This document shows positions 25,493 through 32,071 of a DNA stretch of 32,071 nt, one piece after another. The stretch's first letter is position 1. Every line of letters starts with the position of its first letter. The position numbers and the translations under genes are program-made. The notes beneath the pieces were generated by a model, which saw nothing but the letters and a program-made list of their open reading frames with translations, had not been told where the DNA came from and did no database searches. Source of the DNA: Balneolaceae bacterium (lineage in GTDB: Bacteria > Bacteroidota > Rhodothermia > Balneolales > Balneolaceae); NCBI GenBank assembly GCA_020832225.1, contig JAFIFA010000131.1, positions 1-32,071 on the forward strand, read 5' to 3'.

Positions 25493-25726
25493 AGTGGGTA
25501 TATCGGTTTCGGATTGAGACAGATGGAGTTAAAAACGTTAGTCTCTGCTAATTTTCTTGATTCTCCACAAAAATCTGATTATTCATTATTCAGAAGGGAG
25601 AATAGTCTGAGGGTGTTTAGCTATCCGTAAAAGATATTACAATACGGGGAGGAGTCATACCAGCAGATTAGAGGATACCATGTAGAGAAATCCTTACTTA
25701 ACATTAATAAAAACAGGGAGCATAAC

Positions 25727-26164
25727 ATGCTTGTAAAAGATATACTGAACCGCAAAGGCAGCGAAGTTTACAGCGTTCACCCTCAGGAATCGGTCTATGA
25801 CGCCATAAAAAAAATGTCTGACCTGAACATTGGCGCACTTCTGGTGATGGAAGAGAATGAATTGACAGGTATCATTTCTGAACGGGACTATCGAAATAAG
25901 ATCATCCTGATGGGGCGTACATCCTCTACCACACCCGTAAAAGATATCATGGTTTCAGAGGTGATCGTGGTAAACAGCTCAGACAATATTGAAACCTGTA
26001 TGCAACTCATGTCAAGAGAAAAAATACGTCACTTGCCAGTTGTAGACTCCGGCCGTGTAATCGGGGTTGTATCGATTGGTGACGTTCTTAAGTCTTTGAT
26101 TGATGAGCAGGAGGTAGAGATCAACTCACTCCGAACCTACATCTCAGGCGACTATCCCGCCTGA
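25727..26164 (+). CDS. Two-CBS-domain protein
   Basis: The 145 residues consist of two CBS motifs, at about 8-62 and 72-128, which together form one Bateman module. VYDAIKKMSDLNIGALLVME and CMQLMSREKIRHLPVVD are the two recognisable cores. GIISERDY and GVVSIGDVLK are the typical ends. Such stand-alone modules bind adenine nucleotides or other ligands and regulate partner proteins; no partner is identified here. A purine-rich ACAGGGAGC site lies six to eight bases before the ATG, one of the few good ribosome sites in the window. It converges on the carboxylase gene with 17 bases between stops and no visible terminator. Confidence 0.92.
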   Translation: MLVKDILNRKGSEVYSVHPQESVYDAIKKMSDLNIGALLVMEENELTGIISERDYRNKIILMGRTSSTTPVKDIMVSEVIVVNSSDNIETCMQLMSREKIRHLPVVDSGRVIGVVSIGDVLKSLIDEQEVEINSLRTYISGDYPA

Positions 26165-26181
26165 CCCGTTCTTAAATTCAA

Positions 26182-27732
26182 TCAGAGCGGCAGATTGTCG
26201 TGTTTCTTTTTAGGTACGGTATCGGCCTTGTTCTGTGAAACTTCCAGGGCCCGAATCAGCTTCTTCCGCGTTTCGGATGGCAGAATCACATCATCGATAA
26301 AGCCCCTGGCGGCTGCCTTGTAAGGGTGTGCAAACTCTTCGCTATACTGCGCCTCAAGCTCCTTCTGTTTTGCCTCCGGGTCGTCAGCTTTCGAAATCTC
26401 CCTTCTGAAGATGATTTCAACCGCACCCTTTGTGCCCATTACTGCGATCTCCGCAGTTGGCCAAGCCACGTTATAGTCGGCACGGATATGCTTGGAGTTC
26501 ATTACATCGTATGCGCCACCATACGCTTTACGTGTAATTACCGTCATTTTTGGAACAGTGGCCTCACAGAACGCATAGAGCAGCTTGGCTCCATGTTTGA
26601 TGATTCCGCCCCACTCCTGGTCCGTACCCGGTAAGAATCCCGGCACATCTTCAAACACCACCAGTGGAATGTTAAACGCGTCACAAAAACGAACAAACCG
26701 CGCTCCCTTGAGCGAGGCGTCAATATCCAAAACACCGGCAAGTGAGAGTGGCTGGTTGGCTACAATACCGACTGATCGTCCATCCAGACGGGCAAACCCC
26801 ACCACGATGTTGTCAGCATACTGTTCGTGCACTTCATAGAAAGAGTCTTTATCCACCACACCCCCAATTACATCCTTAATGTCGTATGGCTTGTTGGGGT
26901 TGAGCGGCACCAGATTGTCAAGGGCGTCTGCCTTGCTTCGATCCGGCTCTGCGGAAGCCTGCCGGGGCGTTTTCTCCTCACAGTTCTGCGGAATGTAGCT
27001 GATCAGTTCTCGAATATCCTTCAGACATGTGGCGTCATTCTCAGCAGCAAAGTGCGCTACACCCGATCGGGAACCATGAGCTGATGCACCGCCCAGCTCC
27101 TCAGAAGTAACCTCTTCATGCGTCACCGTTTTTACCACATTTGGCCCGGTCACAAACATGTAGCTGGTGTTCTTAACCATATAGACAAAGTCGGTGAGAG
27201 CGGGGCTGTATACCGCACCACCTGCGCACGGTCCCATTACCGCAGAGATTTGCGGCACAACACCGGAAGCCATCGAATTTCTCCAGAAAACCTCTGCGTA
27301 TCCGCCCAGGGAGCTTACACCCTCCTGGATTCGAGCACCACCCGAGTCGTTCAGGCCAATTACGGGAACACCATTTTTCATGGCGAGATCCATAATCTTA
27401 CAGATCTTTTCGGCATGAGTTTCTGAGAGAGAGCCGCCAAAGACCGTAAAATCCTGGCTAAAAACATAGACGGGGCGTCCCTCAATTTTTCCAAATCCGG
27501 TAACCACACCATCGCCCGGAACCAGCTTCTTATCCAGGCCGAAAGCGGTACTTCGGTGTGTTACGAATGTATCGATCTCTTCGAATGAATCTTTGTCTAA
27601 AAGCAGAGCGATCCGTTCGCGGGCTGTCAGCTTCCCTTTATCGTGCTGCTTTTTGATTCGAGCCGCGCCGCCCCCTTTTTTTGCTTCTTCCCTGAGCTTT
27701 AAGAGTTGTTCCGCCTTTTTGTTATGAGACAT
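26182..27732 (-). CDS. Acyl-CoA carboxylase carboxyltransferase (beta) subunit, propionyl-CoA type
   Basis: This is the 516-residue carboxyltransferase subunit that moves CO2 from biotin to an acyl-Co[14 protein letters not shown] near the start is typical. The two crotonase-like halves carry the oxyanion-hole glycines [17 protein letters not shown] and [32 protein letters not shown] and [15 protein letters not shown] are family hallmarks. It is closest in pattern to propionyl-CoA carboxylase beta chains; acetyl- or methylcrotonyl-CoA cannot be excluded. The biotin-carboxylase alpha subunit is not in the window. The ATG at 27732 is preferred to an in-frame start at 27795, which lies inside the preceding gene. 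The gap from that gene's stop is 10 bases, so the two are likely cotranscribed. Confidence 0.93.
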   Translation of the reverse strand: MSHNKKAEQLLKLREEAKKGGGAARIKKQHDKGKLTARERIALLLDKDSFEEIDTFVTHRSTAFGLDKKLVPGDGVVTGFGKIEGRPVYVFSQDFTVFGGSLSETHAEKICKIMDLAMKNGVPVIGLNDSGGARIQEGVSSLGGYAEVFWRNSMASGVVPQISAVMGPCAGGAVYSPALTDFVYMVKNTSYMFVTGPNVVKTVTHEEVTSEELGGASAHGSRSGVAHFAAENDATCLKDIRELISYIPQNCEEKTPRQASAEPDRSKADALDNLVPLNPNKPYDIKDVIGGVVDKDSFYEVHEQYADNIVVGFARLDGRSVGIVANQPLSLAGVLDIDASLKGARFVRFCDAFNIPLVVFEDVPGFLPGTDQEWGGIIKHGAKLLYAFCEATVPKMTVITRKAYGGAYDVMNSKHIRADYNVAWPTAEIAVMGTKGAVEIIFRREISKADDPEAKQKELEAQYSEEFAHPYKAAARGFIDDVILPSETRKKLIRALEVSQNKADTVPKKKHDNLPL

Positions 27733-27742
27733 TCCTGAAGAT

Positions 27743-28237
27743 TTATTTCGATTTAAATTCGAGGAAAAAGGTATGAAGTCTGTCGGTAAAATCAACAGCT
27801 ACTTCATCAAATACATCCACGTCGCGCGGTTCAAAGATATCGGATGCGATAAAGGCGGATGCTTTTTTCCAGTTTTCAAACCGGCTGATCTCCTCCAATA
27901 CCTGCATATACTCCTTACTGTTGCCTGAAAAGATGTTTTTCACAAACCGTGCCTCTTCAGCCTCCATCCAGTCGATCAGACGCTCTGCCTGGCTGGTATC
28001 GTCTTTTACCTGCTCATCCTCAACATCAGTTGTGCCAAATAGCTCGGATAGAGTACGGGAGTCATCATCCTCTTCATCAGAGTCGTCATCCAGCTCAGAC
28101 CGCATCATGGATCCGTTTGGAACCTCATCATTTTCGTCATCTTTTACCTTGCTGAGATCTTCCCGGTCGAGAAAAGCGCGCCACATCGGCACCTCTTCAT
28201 CATCGGTTGTTTCATTGTAGAGCTCGATTGAGTCCAC
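27743..28237 (-). CDS. Acidic hypothetical protein; likely C-terminal half of the split gene
   Basis: I do not recognise a named family. The first 80 residues are strongly acidic (for example [16 protein letters not shown]) and contain [13 protein letters not shown]. Residues about 85-164 look like a compact helical domain: [19 protein letters not shown], then [11 protein letters not shown] and [18 protein letters not shown]. The only start near the 5' end is GTG at 28237, with no ribosome site. The frame is the same as that of the preceding gene and is separated from it only by TAA (28246-28244) plus two codons. This piece is therefore most simply the remainder of one ancestral protein of about 594 residues. 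If translated separately it would depend on weak GTG initiation or translational coupling. Confidence 0.55.
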   Translation of the reverse strand: MDSIELYNETTDDEEVPMWRAFLDREDLSKVKDDENDEVPNGSMMRSELDDDSDEEDDDSRTLSELFGTTDVEDEQVKDDTSQAERLIDWMEAEEARFVKNIFSGNSKEYMQVLEEISRFENWKKASAFIASDIFEPRDVDVFDEVAVDFTDRLHTFFLEFKSK

Positions 28238-28243
28238 TTCATC

Positions 28244-29527
28244 TTAATCTTCCGGCTTATCGGTTTCAGAAAGCACCGGTTCATCTTCATCTTTCGACAC
28301 GCCGCCAATACTCTGCCATTTTTTGAGCAGGTCGTTATCAAACTCCAGCCGGCCCTCTTCTTTTTCATTAGACTTCTCTTGCTGAAGCTTCATCTCCTTA
28401 TAGATCGATGGCTCCTCAGATTCATTCTCCTCTTCTTCATCTGAAATTTCATCTTCTGCACCCGCAAATCGGGAGAAGATCGGCCGCTCCTCATCCTCAT
28501 TGGAATCTTCTTCATCCCTGATCAAAGGTGAAGACTCTTCGGGAACATTGACAGTTTCCTCTTCTCTCGGCAGCCTATGCTGTTCCTCATCGTCATCATC
28601 AAATCTTTTTTTCTGAAATGCAGCAAGAATGGAATCTTCAGGCGACTCTTCAGGCTTCTTCTTCACCGGCTCATCGATCTTCTTCTCCTCTTTGCCGGGA
28701 GATGGCTCAACCTCTTTCGCTTCACTTTTAATTTCCGAGGTAATGCTTCTGTCCGGCTTCTTTTCAACTTTGGGTAAACTTTTCTGTTGTCGTTTCAACG
28801 TGCTCGCCGGTGCTGCAATAATTTCAATCATCTCTGTGCGGTCTACACTGCCGTCATGCCGATCGAAGCGTTCAGCCAGATCGATCTCACCTTTATCCTC
28901 AAAGTAGATTCTGAGAAGTTCGGTATCCACTGAGGGTCCGGCAAGCTGAAAGAGGGAGTCGAGTTCTTTAGCCCAGTCCAGAGAGTTATTCCCCTCCATC
29001 AGGCGCTCGTCTACCTTGGTGATGATCTCCCTGCACTCTTCAACCGAGAGGCTTTTCCTCTCTTTCTTCTCCATGTAGCGAACCAGAGCAGCAGCCAGTT
29101 TTCGACCGATAGTGATGTAGCGAACACGCTTCTTCAAAAGATCAACCGTCAACTCTTTATCGACACCAAAAAGGGTATCAGGAATTGAAACCCTCGGCTT
29201 AACGGCCAGTTCAAGGGTATCTGCCACCGCTGTTTCCAATAGCGAACGCGCATAGACAGCCGGCATACGAACCTCCGCCTTGATCGCCTCCAGAAAATTC
29301 TTCCAGGCAAAACGAACAGCCTGTTCATCCATCGATGCCCACTCCGTATCGGGTGGAGTCAGTGATTCACTAAGATTTTGATTCATCTCAATGATCACCC
29401 TGTCTGTTATAAATTCGGGTATTTCAAGAACCTGAAGATCTTCAGGTGTGTAAAACTCTCTGCCGGGGGGCAGCTTTTCGGCGAGCCGGTCTGTGATGTT
29501 GCGGATTATTCGCTCCATGGATGCCAT
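28244..29527 (-). CDS. Hypothetical protein with helical N-terminus and long acidic disordered C-terminus
   Basis: I do not recognise a family. Residues 1-235 appear folded and mostly helical (FITDRVIIEMNQNL, AWKNFLEAIKAEVRMP, KKRVRYITIGRKLAAALVRY). The segment near 160-215 (VEECREIITKVDERLM) suggests helical hairpins. Residues about 245-427 are Glu/Asp/Lys/Ser-rich and probably disordered. No signal peptide or membrane segment is present, so it should be cytoplasmic. The reading frame continues in the same phase past the TAA at 28246-28244 into the acidic gene downstream. The local codons GAA GAT TAA GAT GAA would be a simple Glu-Asp run if TAA were GAA. The annotated stop may therefore be a nonsense mutation. 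The neighbouring gene downstream is an acyl-CoA carboxylase subunit. Confidence 0.65.
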   Translation of the reverse strand: MASMERIIRNITDRLAEKLPPGREFYTPEDLQVLEIPEFITDRVIIEMNQNLSESLTPPDTEWASMDEQAVRFAWKNFLEAIKAEVRMPAVYARSLLETAVADTLELAVKPRVSIPDTLFGVDKELTVDLLKKRVRYITIGRKLAAALVRYMEKKERKSLSVEECREIITKVDERLMEGNNSLDWAKELDSLFQLAGPSVDTELLRIYFEDKGEIDLAERFDRHDGSVDRTEMIEIIAAPASTLKRQQKSLPKVEKKPDRSITSEIKSEAKEVEPSPGKEEKKIDEPVKKKPEESPEDSILAAFQKKRFDDDDEEQHRLPREEETVNVPEESSPLIRDEEDSNEDEERPIFSRFAGAEDEISDEEEENESEEPSIYKEMKLQQEKSNEKEEGRLEFDNDLLKKWQSIGGVSKDEDEPVLSETDKPED

Positions 29528-29620
29528 CTGTTTATCTGTTAGGGAGAGCAGCAGTCAGTATGTTTAACAAAAGCGGTCTCTGATCATTTCATCTGAACCT
29601 TAAATTTACGCTAAAATTTG

Positions 29621-29632
29621 AAAAGATCTTTT
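29621..29632. repeat. Perfect 12-base palindrome in a divergent promoter region
   Basis: AAAAGATCTTTT lies 27 bases before the ABC ATPase start and 94 bases before the divergent acidic gene. It could be an operator for either gene; no consensus is recognised. Confidence 0.3.
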
Positions 29633-29658
29633 ATCTTGAACGGCTGAAAAACTACCTT

Positions 29659-30291
29659 ATGATTATGATTCAATTATCGATTCAATCTCTTGGTAAACGG
29701 TACGGAAATCAGCCTGTATTTGATAATCTTTCCTACCGGTGCAGTTCCACCATTCTGGGAATAGCCGGTAAAAATGGGTCCGGCAAATCAACCTTCCTGA
29801 AGTGCTGCACGGGGTTGATCAAACCTTCATCCGGAACCGTAGTCTGGACCGAGAACGGAGAATCCAGAACACCATCTCAGATTAAACGCAGGGTCGGTTT
29901 TGCCGCTCCATACATTCAACTCTATGAGGAACTCTCCGTCAATGAGAACTTACAGTTTTTAAATGATCTTCAAAAGAGCCCTATGCCCATTTCCGGGCTG
30001 CCTGAACTCCTCGAGAGATTCCAGGCCGGACACCTTTCAGACAAGTTATACGGCAAGCTTTCAACCGGACAGAAACAGAGGGTGAAACTGGCAGCAGCCG
30101 TACTTAAGAAACCGTCTGTACTGGTACTTGATGAACCTGGCTCAAACCTGGACGATGCAGGTCGCGAAATGGTGAAAGCCCTCACCGAGCAGTGCCGCAA
30201 TGAAAATCAGATGGTGCTACTGGCATCAAACCTGTCGGGTGAACTTGACCTCTGCGATGAAATCTTAGACCTTAACAGCCAAAACGGATAG
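29659..30291 (+). CDS. ABC transporter ATP-binding protein (CcmA-like), non-canonical H-loop
   Basis: The 210-residue ATPase has Walker A GKNGSGKST (37-45), signature LSTGQKQRV (134-142) and Walker B VLVLDEPGSNLD (154-165). Its compact size and the form of the signature resemble CcmA, the ATPase of the heme exporter for cytochrome c assembly. By position, Asn191 in LLASNLSG replaces the H-loop His, and Pro occupies the usual Q-loop Gln place in GFAAPYIQLYEEL (80-92). No CcmB/C permease genes follow; the next gene is an aminopeptidase five bases downstream and is likely cotranscribed. It may serve a distant permease. CcmA assignment is tentative and no symbol is given. Confidence 0.8.
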   Translation: MIMIQLSIQSLGKRYGNQPVFDNLSYRCSSTILGIAGKNGSGKSTFLKCCTGLIKPSSGTVVWTENGESRTPSQIKRRVGFAAPYIQLYEELSVNENLQFLNDLQKSPMPISGLPELLERFQAGHLSDKLYGKLSTGQKQRVKLAAAVLKKPSVLVLDEPGSNLDDAGREMVKALTEQCRNENQMVLLASNLSGELDLCDEILDLNSQNG

Positions 30292-30296
30292 ACCCC

Positions 30297-31400
30297 ATGA
30301 TATCACCCGAAGACAGAAAACTGGCCGAACAACTCCTCAATCACAGCGTGCAACTTCAAAAGGGAGAAAATGTGATGCTCCAGCTGATCGGGCTAAACGG
30401 AATCGGGTTGATCCGCGCCCTGGTAGAGGCTGTTCGCAAGCGGGAAGCAAACCCCTTTATTAAGATTGAAGACCCTGAGATCAACCGGATTCTTCTTGAG
30501 AATGGCGACGAATCGTTCTGGAGCAGACAGGCTGATACCGATCAGCTGCCGCTTATGAAGCTGATGGATGCATTTATTGGAATCCGCGCCGCCGAGAATA
30601 TCTATGAAAACTCCGGGGTTTCGAAAGCACAAAACAAGGCCTATTCACAGAAATTTCTGAATCCCGTTCACTTTGAAGAGCGTGTAAACAATACAAAATG
30701 GGCTGTATTAAGGTATCCATCCGCCGCATTTGCCATGAACGCCAAAATGCCGACAGAGACCTTCCGGAAGTTCTACTACGACGCCTGCCTCTTCGACTAC
30801 AACAAGCTGGAAGAGGCGATGAAGCCTCTCGAAAAGCTGCTGCGAAAGACCGACATCATTGAACTGAAGGGTGAGGGAACCGACATCCGTTTCTCGGTGA
30901 AGGGTCAGAACTGGATACCCTGCTACGGTAGACGAAATATCCCCGATGGAGAACTCTTCTCCTCCCCGGTCATTGACTCGGTAAACGGTCATATCACCTA
31001 TGCGCCTTCGGTCTATCAGGGCAAGCCGTTTGAATTTGTGAAGCTCATTGTAAAAGATGGTGTGGTAACCGATTTTGATTCATCGAACAACTCTGCGCTT
31101 GAAGAGATCCTTGAAACCGATGATGGCGCCCGGCGTTTCGGTGAGTTCAGCTTTGGCCTGAACCCAATCATCAAGGAGCCGATGTATGACATTCTGTTTG
31201 ATGAGAAGATCTACGGATCGAACCACCTTACGCTGGGTAAAGACTATGAAATTGCCCCGAATGGCAATAGCAGCAATATCCACTGGGATTTGGTCTGTAT
31301 CGGCGCTGATGTCTATTTCGACGGAGAGCTTGTCAGAAAGGGTCGTGAGTTCGTTAAAGATGAGCTCAAGGGGCTCAATCCCCGGAATCTGAAAGACTAA
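30297..31400 (+). CDS. M29-family aminopeptidase
   Basis: This cytoplasmic metallopeptidase (AmpS/AmpT/PepS type) removes N-terminal residues from peptides using two metal ions. All six expected ligand or active-site residues can be placed: Glu219 in NIPDGELFSSP, Glu283 in RRFGEFSFG, His310 in GSNHLTLGKDY, Tyr317, His329 and Asp331 in NSSNIHWDLVC. The N-terminal half (1-180) has the usual nucleotide-fold-like region and EERVNNTKWAVLRYPS. At 367 residues it is slightly shorter than the roughly 400 of well-known members. The ATG is five bases after the ABC gene stop. A role in general peptide turnover is likely. Confidence 0.93.
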   Translation: MISPEDRKLAEQLLNHSVQLQKGENVMLQLIGLNGIGLIRALVEAVRKREANPFIKIEDPEINRILLENGDESFWSRQADTDQLPLMKLMDAFIGIRAAENIYENSGVSKAQNKAYSQKFLNPVHFEERVNNTKWAVLRYPSAAFAMNAKMPTETFRKFYYDACLFDYNKLEEAMKPLEKLLRKTDIIELKGEGTDIRFSVKGQNWIPCYGRRNIPDGELFSSPVIDSVNGHITYAPSVYQGKPFEFVKLIVKDGVVTDFDSSNNSALEEILETDDGARRFGEFSFGLNPIIKEPMYDILFDEKIYGSNHLTLGKDYEIAPNGNSSNIHWDLVCIGADVYFDGELVRKGREFVKDELKGLNPRNLKD

Positions 31401-31442
31401 TCTCGCTTCAAGAATACCATTTAGATAGCGGAATTGACCGTC

Positions 31443-31727
31443 TCAGCAGTTCGTGAGCTCACTCGTCTTCACTCGGGTATTGATTGCCGAATTGATCACC
31501 CCAAGCATTACAACTAGAATGAGGAAGAGGAACGTGGTTTCGGTTAGCGGCGAAAAAACGTAGAAAAGGAATGCAGCCGCAAATAACATGTAAAGAAGGT
31601 TTGCCGCAAACTTCCATGAAAAAAAGAAGAGCGATGGAATTGCGTACTCGCCCCGCACAATCCCTGAAATTTTATGCGCGGTGAATCCAATCCAGGCGAG
31701 AGCTAAAATAATTATCGAAAATGACAT
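31443..31727 (-). CDS. Small multi-pass membrane protein, function unknown
   Basis: The 94-residue protein begins MSFSIIILALAWIGFTAHKI and has about three hydrophobic helices: residues 2-16, about 37-57 and about 62-80. A short conserved-looking charged loop (HKISGIVRGEY) follows the first helix. I do not recognise a family. The ATG at 31727 is preferred to GTG at 31766, although neither has a ribosome site. It converges on the M29 gene with 42 bases between stops and no clear terminator. Nothing in the context suggests a role. Confidence 0.6.
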   Translation of the reverse strand: MSFSIIILALAWIGFTAHKISGIVRGEYAIPSLFFFSWKFAANLLYMLFAAAFLFYVFSPLTETTFLFLILVVMLGVINSAINTRVKTSELTNC

Positions 31728-31877
31728 GACAACTGTTTGATTGATATCAAGACTGAAGACTACCACTTCATTGAATTATAGTAAACCGGCATTACACTCT
31801 CCATTAGATTTTGGCAGGTATTGATAAATAGCACCTCGCTAACCAGAACAATCACTAAGGTTGATTTGAGTCATCGT

Positions 31878-31932
31878 GTGATAATTGGTAGATAGAAGAT
31901 GGATGATGGTGGATGGATTTTGTAATTATCAC
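31878..31932. repeat. 9-base inverted repeat around a GATG-rich spacer
   Basis: GTGATAATT (31878-31886) is the exact reverse complement of AATTATCAC (31924-31932). The 37-base spacer contains GATGGATGATGG and GGATGGAT. The arrangement could be a palindromic intergenic element, but only one copy lies in this window. Confidence 0.45.
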
Positions 31933-31957
31933 CTGAATCCGTGATCTCACGATTCAG
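31933..31957. repeat. Near-perfect 25-base palindrome
   Basis: CTGAATC (31933-31939) pairs with GATTCAG (31951-31957), and GTGA (31941-31944) pairs with TCAC (31947-31950). One unpaired C (31940) and a central TC remain. It abuts the larger inverted repeat directly, and could be an operator or part of the same element. Confidence 0.45.
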
Positions 31958-32071
31958 AGTTGTTCTTTAACGTACTTATTTCGTGATTGAGTTGCCAGAA
32001 CATCCTTTTGCACTGTTTTTTTGGCTCGGATCCAACTCTGTACTGCAATGCAGTCGAAATTTGCACGATTT

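Larger units (their letters stand above)
31728..32071. other. Gene-free right end of the window
   Basis: No coding frame of note is seen. The stretch contains two adjacent inverted repeats (31878-31932 and 31933-31957), a short GATG-rich run (31895-31917) and a 6-base inverted repeat with one spacer base, ACTGCA-A-TGCAGT, at 32042-32054. It may be the edge of a longer intergenic region. Confidence 0.5.

Noticed and set aside
28144-28368. 74-residue minus-strand frame spanning the TAA between the two acidic genes, as evidence for a frameshift
   Set aside because: It is in another phase and encodes a basic, low-complexity shadow. The two real genes are already in the same frame, so no frameshift is needed.
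1-32071. tRNA, rRNA, CRISPR arrays, transposases, phage genes, toxin-antitoxin pairs
   Set aside because: Read through on both strands; no cloverleaf with a conserved T-loop, no regularly spaced repeats and no recognisable mobile or defence proteins were found.

Overview
The window looks like chromosomal housekeeping DNA from a Bacteroidota-related bacterium, most likely the Balneolota/Rhodothermota branch. The support is a GWxTD-domain lipoprotein, a SprE/PorW-like TPR lipoprotein of the gliding/type IX secretion kind, an M1-peptidase lipoprotein, a fused aspartokinase-homoserine dehydrogenase, few clear Shine-Dalgarno sites, and several very acidic proteins that would suit a marine or halophilic life. 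The placement is inferred from gene content, not from a marker gene. I see no tRNA, rRNA, CRISPR array, insertion sequence or prophage.

Layout. (1) 1-7013, all minus strand: the start of a HAD phosphatase; an overlapping Lrp-type regulator and methionine gamma-lyase-like enzyme with a good promoter and a good terminator; and a tight thrA-thrB-thrC operon. (2) 7014-12088: proC diverges from thrA across a region with a perfect inverted repeat; then a MoxR/Mg-chelatase-type AAA ATPase and pabB (minus) and pyrD (plus). (3) 12092-16347, minus: pyruvate kinase followed by a 925-residue TPR lipoprotein that ends in a TonB-C-like domain. (4) 16498-23118, plus: a GWxTD lipoprotein, a single-domain response regulator, an M1 aminopeptidase lipoprotein, and an overlapping histidine kinase/OmpR-type regulator pair, closed by a bidirectional terminator. 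(5) 23201-25492, minus: an NADPH-dependent FMN reductase and the replication-recombination ATPase RarA, separated by a gap that holds a plus-strand terminator with no obvious gene. (6) 25727-31727: a CBS-domain protein; on the minus strand an acyl-CoA carboxylase carboxyltransferase behind an acidic gene interrupted by one in-frame TAA; an ABC ATPase and an M29 aminopeptidase; and a small membrane protein. The right end is non-coding and carries inverted repeats.

How the genes work together. ThrA/B/C carry aspartate to threonine. The Lrp-lyase pair probably degrades methionine or related amino acids to 2-oxobutanoate, which is also a product of threonine breakdown. The acyl-CoA carboxylase further along could take up the resulting propionyl-CoA, but that link is inference. 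proC, pabB, pyrD and pyk are core metabolism. The envelope genes (TPR lipoprotein, GWxTD protein, M1 lipoprotein, histidine kinase) form a loose surface and signalling neighbourhood.

I did not find a clearly new multi-gene system. The best leads are the nonsense-split acidic gene, the TPR lipoprotein with a TonB-C-like end, the class-2-like PyrD with a class-1 catalytic Cys, the orphan terminator that may end a small RNA, and the alternative hairpins in front of thrA.
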